Below, in pieces: positions 11,676 through 22,704 of a DNA stretch of 64,000 bases (position 1 is its first letter; each line of letters starts with the position of its first letter). Position numbers and translations under genes: made by a program. Source of the DNA: Epiperipatus broadwayi (lineage: Eukaryota; Onychophora; Udeonychophora; Euonychophora; Peripatidae); assembly GCA_028023455.1 (NCBI GenBank), contig JAQFVV010012477.1:2041501-2105500 (forward strand). Reading direction: 5' to 3'. Under the pieces are notes generated by a model, which was not told the DNA's origin, ran no database searches, and was given only the letters and a program-made list of their open reading frames with translations.

Positions 11676-11716
11676 CCTTGAAAATGACTATAGAGTAAAG
11701 ATAGTCGAAACGTTGG
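11676..11716 (+). ncRNA. Hammerhead-like motif in PLE foldback (right arm)
   Basis: Stem II GACTAT/ATAGTC pairs perfectly, followed by GAAAC and GTT, as in PLE minimal hammerheads. The preceding core strand reads TTGAAAA instead of CTGANGA (two substitutions), so activity is doubtful. An inverted copy lies at 11446-11486 on the minus strand. Confidence 0.55.
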
Positions 11717-11804
11717 AAATAAGTGGATATATATATATATATCAAATAAAGTTTTTGAAAAGAAAAGAAGTGATTTTTAATTATAGAACCTAAAAATACC
11801 TTAA

Positions 11805-12175
11805 CAAAAATGTGAGAGATCAAGATAAGAAAAGAGGCCATCTTAGACTTGCTGGAGACATTCACTTAAACTTTAGCTTTGCTCTCGATCACTGAGAGTC
11901 TCCAAAATATAAAAATAAATTGTTCCTGCCAAGGTATGACCAAGTAAAAGCACCTAGATTATTCTCCATCGGGAGATGACCTATCGGATGCTGAACTTTC
12001 TATTGTCCGTCATAAATTCACCATGAAGATCTGCTGCCTGAAATAAATGAAAAAGCTGCTGCTGTTGTGAAATTAAATGAAATATCTAAATACAAGAAAG
12101 ACTTGCCACTCGTGAACTTTTTGCTGCTAAACTAATGGAATCAGAGGACTTCTTATAAAACAGATACCTGTCTGT
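11805..12175 (+). pseudogene. Decayed protein-coding relic, identity unknown
   Basis: One frame reads EIKIRKEAILDLLETFT, stop, TLALLSITESLQNIK..., stop, then KHLDYSPSGDDLSDAEL and SIVRHKF. After a frameshift it continues EDLLPEINEKAAAVV and KLNEISKYKKDLP, and after another EFFAAKLMESEDFL. Composition is coding-like and less A/T-rich than the surroundings. Two in-frame stops and at least two frameshifts suggest a processed pseudogene or transposon relic. I do not recognise the family. Confidence 0.35.
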
Positions 12176-13879
12176 GTTCAAACTCTAGAGTACTCTAATA
12201 ACATGCTATAGCTCTTCTTCATATTACTTATCTAAATTGTAAAATGTAAACCTACCATTTGTATAACTAAAATTGGATAGTTAACTTAATGTGTAAATTT
12301 CTCTAATAATCTAGCTTACCTCATTCTATCCATCTTGGTGCGTATTTCTAAAATCTACATTTTATCTATATTTATTATTTAATTATTGCATGCTCATAAT
12401 TGTCTCAATTTTCAAAGTTTAAATCTATGATCGCTTGAAATAGTGAGTGCGTGTCAGATTTCATTAACATTACTTTCATAAATAATTTAATTTTCATATA
12501 AACTGACATGCATTCAATGCTTCATTGATTGTAATGCAGGGGTCTACAACTTTGCAAATGGCTGGCGTATTAGTTGTAATAATCCCCAGTTTATATATGT
12601 TTTGCATTTATTAAATCTTAATGAATAGTTCCATAAAATTACATTTCTTTGAAAGTTGTCAAAGTTCTTTAGTAAATGTTGATAATGTAGGGCCGAGTTA
12701 GAAATATATTTAAATCTTATCACAATTGTTTATACATTATACATGTGTTACGTTTTAGAGATGAGATGACCCATTCTGCCGTGAAATTTCCGGATTCTTC
12801 AGGGTTGAAATTAACCCCAGTCGTCCTACACAAGCGGACATAATGGGTGCTCCCGTAGGACTTGACGATGTCATGCAGCCAGCTGGCAAACTGCAACATG
12901 GACCGCTTATCCCTGGTTATGCTTATGTGACACCTTACTTCGTTGGGCCGATGGTAGAGACCAGCTCGACATTCTTATAAACTCATTCACGACATTGCAG
13001 TTTCGATATACTGCCATTCCATATCGCCTTTCTAAAGCATACCATGTGTTCCTTTACTTAATTTTATTATTCTATATATCACTCCGCCTCTGTATTATCT
13101 TCATAATTCACTCTCAAATAAATGTTTGCCCTTAGTTATAAATAAATATTTTAATTAAATAAATATATGTCTGCCGCTACTCTTATGACCCTTACTTTAG
13201 ACTCTTGCATTGCAAAGGTATAAATCCCTCCAGGCATGCATTAGAATTACTTGAGAATTTTAGGTAGCTAGATTACGCCTTCAAATAAATGAATTCCTTT
13301 TGTAAACAAATAAATAAATGTATTCTTTAAAATATAATCATGTCGCAAATCCTGCTACTGAAGCTTTTAATCCATAAAATATTATTAGTAAATGATCTTA
13401 TTAAAATGTGTTAATAAATAATTTTAAACTATACGTCTGCAGTTATGTTTCATTTATTCGATACCCATTCTATATAATATTTCCTCGATTATGTAAATAT
13501 GAATGTTTAATTAATATTAGTTTGATTATTGGCTAACTTGAAAATAAAATCATGAATCTCTTGCATATCCCTGACCACCGTGCCTAAAGAAATATTTACT
13601 AATGTCACATCAGATGCGTTGTTTCATGGATTGTATTGTGGAATCGATAAACTATGTTCGAACTCAGTACCACAGGTGGTTTCGCTACCTCGACGGTGCT
13701 GCTGTTCTGTGTGGTGGTCGAATTCTGCACTATGTTTATGAGTCACACATTTTCTGACTGTTACAATATATATATATAGTAAAAAGTATGATATCTGCAG
13801 ATAATATAGTTTAAATTTACAAATTTAAAACAGTTGGTGTGTTCTTATCATTATAGCTATTGATTAAGTCTTAAGTTTC
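12176..13879. other. Spacer with two GC-richer islands of unknown origin
   Basis: The islands at about 12750-12985 and 13560-13760 are clearly less A/T-rich than the rest. The second contains semi-palindromic CACAGGTGGTTTC / GTGTGGTGGTC segments. They may be fragments of SINE, LTR or transposon origin, but I find no matching terminus, TSD or coding similarity. Confidence 0.35.
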
Positions 13880-14429
13880 AATATTTATAATTATATTAAA
13901 TTTATTAGGCGCAAGTAGATGATATAATAATAACATGAAAGGCTGAAAACCTTTGACAGATGTACCTTAAACATGCTTAAATGACAGCCAATCAGATAGT
14001 AATAATGACTGTACAAAGAACTCTCAAATTCAAAACACAAGGCAGAGATTTTACAAGAAAAAAAGACCCATCTTCTTATCTTTGTAAATTTATATATAAA
14101 TAAGCCAGACTCAAGCATGAGCATGAAGCATAGTAAATCGAAATATTTCACATTGTTTATTTATATATAATATTTAGTGAATTAAATGTGAAGGTGTTTT
14201 AAGCTTCACACTCTTAGTTCAAAATGCTTGAGTCTTGCTTATTTATATATAAATTTAAGTAGAGAAGAAGATGGGTCCATCTTTTTCTTGTAAATTCTTT
14301 GCTTTGTGTTTGAATTTGAGAGTTCCTTCTGTAGTCATTATTACTATCTGATTGGCTATCATTTAAGCATGTTTAAGGCACTTCTGTCAAAGGTTTTCAG
14401 CCTTTCACGTTATTAATATTTATAATTAT
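13880..14429. mobile_element. Superfamily T element, copy T-Y1, with 15-bp TSD
   Basis: Exact 15-bp duplications AATATTTATAATTAT at 13880-13894 and 14415-14429 bound a 520-bp insertion. It is one unit preceded by a long inverted partial unit: 'gaaaggctgaaaacctttgacag' near 13936 mirrors 'gtcaaaggttttcagcctttc' near 14386, and the 'gcctgattggct' region is mirrored too. The centre has AAATCGAAATATTT (14135-14148), a variant of the conserved hairpin. No genuine ORF: the minus-strand 86-residue frame lies in repeat arms. Confidence 0.85.
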
Positions 14430-16583
14430 TATTATTTTTTTATTTTCAATATTTTGTATCACATTTATTATATTTATTTAGTTTCAGCTGCAAATATGTA
14501 AACAAGGATTTCATATTTTATTGATTCTAAATAGAGATAGAAAACATTCAGAATACATGTGCTGTACTGTTTAGAATTAGTCTAAAACATGTACTAGTAA
14601 ATAACTTAATCAATTACATATTTTATTGATTGTAAATAAATTATCAGTTAATTTTTTTACTATTGACCAATTTAGTTTGGTTTGCTTCTGGTACTCATTA
14701 CAAACACATTATTAATATTCATGACATCATTGAATTTATTGGAGGACATGCAGAGATAATGATAATAATTTAAAATTATGATGATCAGGCAGTATTAAAA
14801 TTTTCAAAAGTAAACTTTCTACTCATGAAATTTGATGCCTTAAGATTCAATATAAATTGAACCAGGAACAATAAATTTAAAATATTTTTTGAATAACTAA
14901 ACTTAATCTTTAGTTTTAGATCATCATGACCATTATTATCTTGATGGGTGGTCAAAATTATTGAATATATTTGAGTTTAATTATTTTATTTGAATTCTAT
15001 ATTAAATATTTACATTCTAAAATTTGAATTTATATTAACCATTAGTTATATTTATCTTTGCACTTTTTTTGATCTGTTTTAATATATGTGTGTGTGCATG
15101 CATCTGTGTTAAGAATTATTTTTTCAGAATCAGATTTTTTTGAATATGTAAATAAAAAAATACAACAACATCATCAACAACAAATGATTAAGCAATTTTA
15201 ATAAAATCACTAGATAGACAGTTCTGGTTTATGTTTTAATTACGAATAATATTATTCAGTATTACTTTTTAATATTTTTATTAATATCTTTTAGTATGGG
15301 ATAAGTCAATTAATATAAATATGAAGTTAGAGTTGCCAGTCTAAGTAAATTATTATGGGAAGTAATAAAATTATTTGGGGCAATATATATGGCCGTAGGA
15401 CATATGGGAATAAACCCTTATTCCTGTAGCTTGATACATGGACATCAAAAATAGTTTGTATGAATATATTAATCCCAATGCGAACTGTCTCATGAATATT
15501 GAATATAGTGCAGTCGACAAAAGTTACTAGAGTACGATTCACTTTGAGATTGCAAAATAAAATGAAGACAAATTTTAATTGAAAATTATAAATATCAATT
15601 AGAAGCACAATATTTGCCTACTCATTCTTCCATGATTTGAGATTCCAACAAGAATCAAGGAAACAAAAAACTATAATTTCCAAATCTACATCAAATAACA
15701 TTAAATATACGTTAAACACAGACTGAAGTTAGTTTCTTATATCTGGCAATATACAAATCTTTAACAATAAAATAAATCATATAGTATTAACAAAATGTAG
15801 CAAAATATCTTACTCCTATGGACACATGCTTAAAATGAATACTTTCACTGAAATAAATAGTAAGGAAATATAATATTAGCATTATAAAATTTAATTTATT
15901 TTGTTCAGTTTTTATTTGTTATTATTATTATTTTTTAAATTTTATATCTACTGAAGTCAGTTTTTAATAATAATAATTCTTACTAATTTAAAGTAAAAAA
16001 GTCATACTTAATGGGGAGAAAAAATATGCAAGTTAAGGTTATCAATAGATATTCTATATTTAAATAGGTAGTAAAATGTTTGGAATGTATATGTCAGTTA
16101 TATTTGCTATAATTAGAGAAAAAATGCTAAAAGAATACTTGAAGAATTTTAGATAAAAGTTTTTGAGTGCTAATCATCCTGGGTGACACTTAATTAACCA
16201 ATACAATTTATTTTCTTAATTTCAAGTAATATTACTTTATTTTTTTTTTATAATTATTTTTTATTACTAATTCGTTTATAGCTTAAAAATTTTCAGAGAG
16301 ATGTATTTTTTTTTAACTATAGGAGAATAGATTACATTATCTAAGATAATTTTAATATAATAAAATTTGGCTTTCACTTTAGATAAATTTGAGCAACAGA
16401 AGTATTCAATTTCCATGATGTTGAAGTATTGCTATTTTTATTTCAAAAGTAATAAAATAAATATTTTTGATGCATAATATTTTTAATGTGATAATTCTCA
16501 ATTGCCTTTGAAATTTTATTTCTGTTCTGAATAATAACCAGAGTCATTTCCTGTTTCATTATCCATGCAATAGTATTTTTCTG
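14430..16583. other. Spacer, nothing recognised
   Basis: AT-rich DNA; the minus-strand frame at 15327-15608 shows no family motif. Confidence 0.45.
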
Positions 16584-16747
16584 AACTGATATAAGTATTA
16601 AACACATCACATGCTGACCATTTTTTATGTATGCTCTAGCTGTTAAAACAGGCAAAATTATCCATGCAATACTGCAAGCCAAAGTAATCAATGGATGTAA
16701 AAAGGTTTGTGCATAAAATCCCTATCTAGTGCTTACTCATCCAATAT

Positions 16748-16790
16748 CCCTAGACTAGTTTCTAGCTTGTGACTTTCATCAGTGAAGAAT
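16748..16790 (-). ncRNA. Hammerhead ribozyme motif, family B1 left arm
   Basis: On the minus strand CTGATGA (16776-16782) is followed by a weak stem II, then GAAAC (16758-16762), and TAGTC giving a GUC cleavage triplet at 16753-16755. Stem III is two pairs (A-U, C-G) with a 2-nt loop, the minimal form seen in PLE and retrozyme hammerheads that act best as dimers. Stem I is weak here. Confidence 0.65.
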
Positions 16791-16892
16791 CTTGAATCTG
16801 AGAGTGCAGCACCTAGAACTTAGGATAAAAGGTGGCTACTTGAGGGTTGCATTAGATCCTAAGATCTCGGTGCAGTGCTCTCAGATCCAAGG

Positions 16893-16935
16893 CTCCTCAA
16901 TGATGAAAGCCATAAGCTAGAAACTAGTCTGGGAA
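16893..16935 (+). ncRNA. Hammerhead ribozyme motif, family B1 right arm
   Basis: Same architecture as the left-arm copy: core ATGATGA (16900-16906; first C changed to A), stem II AGC/GCT around CATAA, GAAAC (16920-16924) and TAGTC (16925-16929). The substituted first core base predicts reduced activity. Confidence 0.6.
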
Positions 16936-17060
16936 TATTAGATGAGTAGGCACTAGATAGGGATTTTATGCACAGACCTTCTTGCATCCATTGATTATTC
17001 TGGCTTGCACTGAGTGGCACTACTGTATTGAGAGTTTTGCCTGTTTTAACTGATATAAGT

Positions 17061-18565
17061 TTCACTCACTAATTTAATTTTGAACAGATTAATAATTTAA
17101 TTTATATATAATGAATGTTTTATTTTAGTTTTGATTTTATCAATAGAAAAAAAAAACATGGAGAAAACAATGTTATGAATTCAATCTCTTTTTATAAAAT
17201 GGTATAAGATTTTTAATAGTGATATTATTAAGAGGAATGATATGTTTTAATTTAATTTGAAAGTAATTTTTTTTAATTTAAGATAAATATGTATTTATTT
17301 CAAGAATATTTTTACTTATGAAAACATTTTTTTTTTCATATGCGATAATGTTATTCTAAGGATTACAAACCTACTTGGAGAAAAAGAAAAATATAATAAT
17401 TGAAAATTCTGTTTTAAGTTATAGTTTTTACTTCTCATGATAAATAAAATTTAATTAATATTTTTAATAGCTGTAACATCTTTTAAATATTAAATAATAA
17501 GAAATGTCATAAAATTTTCTTTAAATTGTACTCAAACTGAAGTTTACATAAGACATCTTAGGCCTTACCCTTAATTACGTTTAATTTTCAATGTAAAAGT
17601 TCATCAATAAAAATATTTTTGTTCAATTTTATGAAAGAATACATGGCAAAAAACATAAATTAGGACAAATATAATAGATATTTACTGTTTTTGCGAATCG
17701 CTTTTACTTTGACATTATACCTACTCTAATATGTTATTCATTTTTGCTACTATTATTTGATACATTTGAAATAGGCAGTAATTTAACTTGGAATTAAGTG
17801 TTTTAGAAAATATAAAATGTATTATGTTTACAGAATATTTAATATTTTTATTCATAAAAGTATTATAAAATCATTTCTTTAAATTTATATAACATTATAT
17901 ATTTAGTACAAATGTTCACATCCACATACATATTAAAAATTAAAGTATACAGTAGTAAATACTTAACATTTGGAAAAATAAAATTTTGATTACCTAGCAA
18001 CATTAAATGCAATTTCAACTATTACCAATACCTAACAGCAATGTGGAGAAACATATTCAGTTTTTTTCGTGTTCTATAATGTTTTATAGATGGAAGGAAT
18101 AATCAATGATAACTATATGACTGAATATTCAATACATGGAAATGGTTAATTAATATTATTTAAATAAGCCCTTAATAATAGCCACATAGAGCAATTCTGT
18201 ACTATTTTTAAAAATTATTTAAAGTATCACAAATATGTAATATTTGAATTATGTACTGCAAAATCCATATAGTGCTTAGGAAGATAAAATTTTAGCACAA
18301 ACTATATTAAGTTTAATAACTCCTAGTATAATATCTCAACTGTAAGTCAATCAAAATTTAATATAAGCTTCCAGGTGGGTTTTGAAGCATTAAACTTTAA
18401 GACTTACTCTAGGAATTTCCTTTTATCCAAATATTGCATATTATTTATCACTGTATAATTTGAATATGACATATGTGTAAACCAACCACTTATTTAAAAT
18501 ATTATTAAAATAAATAGTAAATTTTTGTTTACTGTGAAGATAAACTAAATCTTGAAGTTATCATT
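17061..18565. other. Spacer, nothing recognised
   Basis: AT-rich; no gene or repeat pair seen. Confidence 0.5.
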
Positions 18566-19806
18566 ATCTATATTTGGGGTCTTCAACATTTTTTTTCTTT
18601 ACTGCCAATTTTGATATATTTTGGAGAGATTACAATATGATTAGCATTTAATTAACATAAAATTTAATTATATTCTTACAGAACATAATTTTATGCAAAA
18701 ATAACATTAGCAAGTAACCATGGAATAAGATATAAGAAATAATCAATACAAATACAAATTTGAGCAATAATACTTAGAGAATAAAATTTAAAACTGAACT
18801 AAAGCAAGAACTCATTCTTATGCATATATATTGTGACAATTATATTAAAATAAAAATTAGAAAAAACTGCATATTTATTTAATAACTAATATATATATAC
18901 ATATATGTAAACGTTTATATTTTTTGCTCTTTTAAAAAAAAAAATTAATTACTGTATTTTTTAATATTTATTTAGAAGTTTACATATATTATTTTGAAGA
19001 AATACAGACATCGATTTGTAATATTATTTTTATATCTATATGTGCGTGTGTGTGTATGTGTACGGAAAACTAAATGTTTAGTAGAAATTTATTTTAATGA
19101 GAGCCTTGGACTTGATGTTGGTTAACTAAATCATTTATGTTTGGCTTCAGTTTTATCAAAAATAATCGAAGGTCACCTGTTTCTTGTGCACCCAGGCACT
19201 TTTTCTTCTAGGTCAAAATTTGTTCATAATACTAAATTCTCCATCCACTAAATATAAAGTTGGAAAGACTATCAGGAGTTAAAATATTTTATTCCATAAA
19301 CATTCATGCAGCTTGGGATTTTTTTAATTTTGCCACAGTTGTAAGTATCCTTATTCATTAAAATTTATTTTACACTTAGTATCACAATTTCAGTTATGTT
19401 CACATTAAATGGGGACTCCTTTCAAGCATCCTCTTCTAGATCGATATTTTATAAATGGGTTACCAAGCCAAATTTGTTTGTATAAACCATACTATTATAG
19501 ATATCTAAGTCATTGGTTGTTAAATCATTTTTGATTGACAACAACTTTGAAAACTGATTTAACTCCTTATTCATTATATTTTATCTGAACAAATTTAATT
19601 TATCAATAAATAGACAAAGTACTTATTGTGCATTCAATAAGAGATATAATTTTTCTTTGGAAATGTAAATTAATTTCATTTAATTTGGAAAATATATGAG
19701 CTAAATTTTAAAAAAAAATCATTTTTGTGTGTTTTATTTTCTACACATGACTTTTTTTGGCATATTCAAAAAAATTCTAAAATAGTCTCATATAATTCTA
19801 CAAAAT

Positions 19807-20016
19807 ATGAAAGACAGTGTATTCTTGAAGGTTTGTGATGATGGTATTTTAGTTGTATTTATATATTGGACTATTTCCATCATCTAGTATTGAGTAATGA
19901 ATGACTTTAAAAAAAATTAACTTTATTTAAAAAAGTTAAATTTTTCTAAAGACATTTAATACTCAATAGTAGATGGTGGAAATAGTCCAATATATAAATA
20001 CAATGAAAGACAGTGT
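19807..20016. mobile_element. Foldback insertion inside hAT relic, 14-bp TSD
   Basis: Exact duplications ATGAAAGACAGTGT at 19807-19820 and 20003-20016 bound 182 bp. Arms at about 19854-19902 and 19954-20002 are inverted copies (TGTATTTATATATTGGACTA / TAGTCCAATATATAAATACA at the outside). No ORF and no clear ribozyme core. Confidence 0.85.
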
Positions 20017-20419
20017 TTTCACAATAACCAGCATGTCTCTTTATGAGACAAATAATTCATTACATTCCTTGCAAAACTGACTGAATATTTGATCTTTTTT
20101 TCCATTATTAGATTTATTATTGTTAATTGTATTTATGGCAATTGTTATAGATAGATATAAACTGTGGATACTATGTTTTGCAGCAAGATGTTATCTGTGA
20201 ATAATAACCCAATAGAATCATAACACATTCAAGACTTTTTTCTTCAAATGTGATATAAAACTTTGATAGCTGGTTGGTTCTCCATTGTTGTACCAGCAAC
20301 TATAATTGAAAATATGCTAATTTTTTTTTTCAAAAGAGGATCAAATTGTAGTATAAGTGGATATATCTATTTATCCATAATAATATTAGTATAATTATAA
20401 ATTTATTTAAATGCATATT

Positions 20420-20535
20420 GATTACGTAAGTAATATTCACTAAGGCTGTAAATGTTAAGAATATGTGCATGAAAATGTGAATGTAGGGACCTCTACAGGT
20501 CTTAACCACAAGCTTATGCTTTTCTTGCAGTGAAT
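20420..20535. repeat. Superfamily T fragment
   Basis: The segment 'taatattcactaaggctgtaa' through 'gtagggacctctacaggtctt' matches the end of the unit at 53.17-53.28 kb in the same order. It is truncated and lies within the hAT relic. Confidence 0.7.
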
Positions 20536-21512
20536 TATTTTCATAAAAAAAATGAAGTCAGACTATTAAAGAACATTATTATCAACAACTATTGACTCAT
20601 ATACTCTAGATAAAATACTTTTGTTTAAAGCAGCCATTTCATTGATTTGTGCCATCTAATTGTGCTATCACTATCCACAATTTTTTCAGAATATCAGGTA
20701 GGTTTTGATGCTCATTGACAATAAAAATAATTTGAACATGGTTTTAGTAACTTTTCTTCAATAGTATAGGCTATCCTATTTTTAGCAATAAGTTCAGATA
20801 TCTGATAACTTGCTATGGGTTTATATTTGGTTTTTCTTGAAAACTTTTCACATGTTGATGTTATGGTGTTACATTTTTTAATATGTTTATAAAGATCTTT
20901 AAAATATTCTACAAATTTTTCACTTTCATATCTATGTTTAGTATGAAGATGTTCTTTCAATTGAGATGGTTTCTTTATTTCATTAGAAAATGATTTTTGA
21001 CAGAAAATGCACATTAGCATAGTTTTATTTACTGGTGATTCAATAATACCATATATCAAATATTCAGTTGAATATAAACAAATGCATATTTTGTTAGAGA
21101 TAAAATGAAAACTTGGGTACACTCAAAAATACATACAATTTTAACACAAAATTATTCTTTAAGTGAATAGTCAAGTGAACTGACATAATTCTATGCACAC
21201 ATCTACCACATGTTTTGCATTATATGCCATTTACCAGATTGTTAAGTTTCACATTGTTAGAATTTTATGGACATGTGACATTATGACACACATTCAATAC
21301 AATTCAGTACAAAATTTTAAATATTGACAATATGTTCAAAATATACAAACTGAATATAAAAAAATTATAAACCAGAATCATAAAATAAAAATATAGTTTT
21401 TAAAAAAAATAAATGAAAAGTATTATGGCATTAAATTAATTATCACCTGCCAAAAATGTTAAGACACCCACTGGTGGTGCTACAGACAACATTGAAGACC
21501 CCTGGTCTATAT

Positions 21513-22370
21513 AACTTACATATATACAGACGCAAAACTCTCCATACAGTAGTGTCACTCAATGCAAACCAGAGTACATTATATAAGTTTATGAATTTTG
21601 ATAATAGGGGATATTTTAATTAATACAGCCACTGATCATAATTTCATCTGAGCAAATATTACACCTGCACACACGCACACACCTGTATATTACAATAGAT
21701 TTTTTTTAGACATATATTCAAAATTTATAATTAATTAAAAATAAAAATAGTTAGTTTAAGCTATGAATATAACCAACAATTTTTTATGTTTCTGAGTTAC
21801 AATATTATTGTTGTTGTTGTTATTATTATTCAAATTCTGTATTTAAACACTCCTAAAATATAACTTGAGCGTGCATATATATATATTGTGATGAAGATTT
21901 TCATAAAAGAAAAAAAAAAGTTATATTATTTTGAGTTCACTTTTGGGTATAGTTGCTTATTTATTATTATAATAGAAAACTATTGAACATTAAAAAGTTT
22001 GTTTATATTTAAGTAAGCACCAGAAAATTATTCTTAGACAAAGCGAATTGCTTTTACTACATTTTCCTAATAATATTAAAAATTACATGAGAAAGAGGAC
22101 ACAATCATTAAGCTGGTTATCTAATAATTAATAAGTCAATTAAACCTTGTCGATTTTATACTTCTAACTGGGAATAAATAACTATACTTTTTTTATATTG
22201 AAATATTATTTTTATAAAGCAATTAATAATAGCTAGGATAGTTAGAAACGTTTAAAATTATGAAAAAAATATTACTCCGTTACAAGTATTTTTTAATTAT
22301 AGAGGATTTGAACATATACTTTCAAGCTTTCTTCATCTATCCAAGTATACTAATCAGTATATATTGAAGC
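21513..22370. other. Spacer, nothing recognised
   Basis: AT-rich; short CA-type and (TA)n runs only. Confidence 0.5.
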
Positions 22371-22375
22371 ATTTA

Positions 22376-22704
<329 letters not shown>

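Larger units (their letters stand above)
11283..11799. mobile_element. ORF-less PLE-type foldback with 16-bp TSD
   Basis: Exact 16-bp duplications TAGAACCTAAAAATAC at 11283-11298 and 11784-11799 bound a 485-bp insertion. Near-perfect inverted arms lie at 11381-11523 and 11639-11786 (starting TATAATTAAAAATCACTTC), separated by a 115-bp A/T-rich loop. Each arm holds a hammerhead-like core of the PLE kind. No reverse transcriptase or GIY-YIG remains, so this is either an inverted pair of PLE terminal repeats or a non-autonomous foldback mobilised by PLE proteins. Confidence 0.85.
16584..17060. mobile_element. Hammerhead-bearing foldback, family B (copy B1), 13-bp TSD
   Basis: Direct repeats AACTGATATAAGT at 16584-16596 and 17048-17060 bound the insertion. 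Inverted arms run from about 16640 to 16820 and 16850 to 17047: GTTAAAACAGGCAAAA at the left mirrors GTTTTGCCTGTTTTAAC at the right, and GCATAAAATCCCTATCTAGTG is mirrored near 16960. Each arm holds a hammerhead motif. GC content is well above the surroundings. The arms have diverged by scattered substitutions, so it is old. The open frames at 16443-16691 and 16859-17065 are antisense to repeat and not genes. Confidence 0.85.
19094..21122 (-). pseudogene. hAT transposase pseudogene (ZBED5/SCAND3/FAM200-like)
   Basis: The first 136 residues are open (20712-21122): CIFCQKSF-SNEIKKPSQLKEHL-HTKH is a BED-type finger (C-x2-C...H-x4-H), followed by the family's SYQISELIAKNRIAYTIEE segment. Downstream reading is broken by stops and frameshifts, but QINEMAALNK, then a LEEDA-type segment near 19.43 kb, and DLRLFLIKLKPNINDLVNQH near 19.14 kb, ending in a stop at about 19094, are the expected C-terminal landmarks. 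The intact protein would bind the terminal repeats and catalyse cut-and-paste transposition. Clearly dead. Confidence 0.82.
18566..21512 (-). mobile_element. Decayed full-length hAT transposon, ZBED5/SCAND3 type (2.93 kb)
   Basis: The element is 18574-21504. The ends are GGGGTCTTCAA (18576) and TTGAAGACCCCTG (ending 21504), inverted copies; the outer CA of the left end has become TT. Flanking 8-bp duplications are ATCTATAT (18566-18573) and GTCTATAT (21505-21512), 7 of 8 identical. Both the N-terminal zinc finger and the C-terminal dimerisation end of the transposase are recognisable on the minus strand. It has been hit by later insertions: a foldback at 19821-20002, a superfamily T fragment at about 20.42-20.53 kb and a PLE-end fragment near 18.96-19.03 kb. 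Confidence 0.85.

Noticed and set aside
12537-12575. CAGGGGTCTACAACTTTGC, like a hAT left terminus
   Set aside because: No matching inverted terminus or 8-bp duplication was found downstream; it may be a lone fragment or chance.
16443-17065. Two minus-strand ORFs of 82 and 68 residues
   Set aside because: The second lies entirely and the first partly in inverted arms of the hammerhead foldback; symmetry, not coding, keeps them open.
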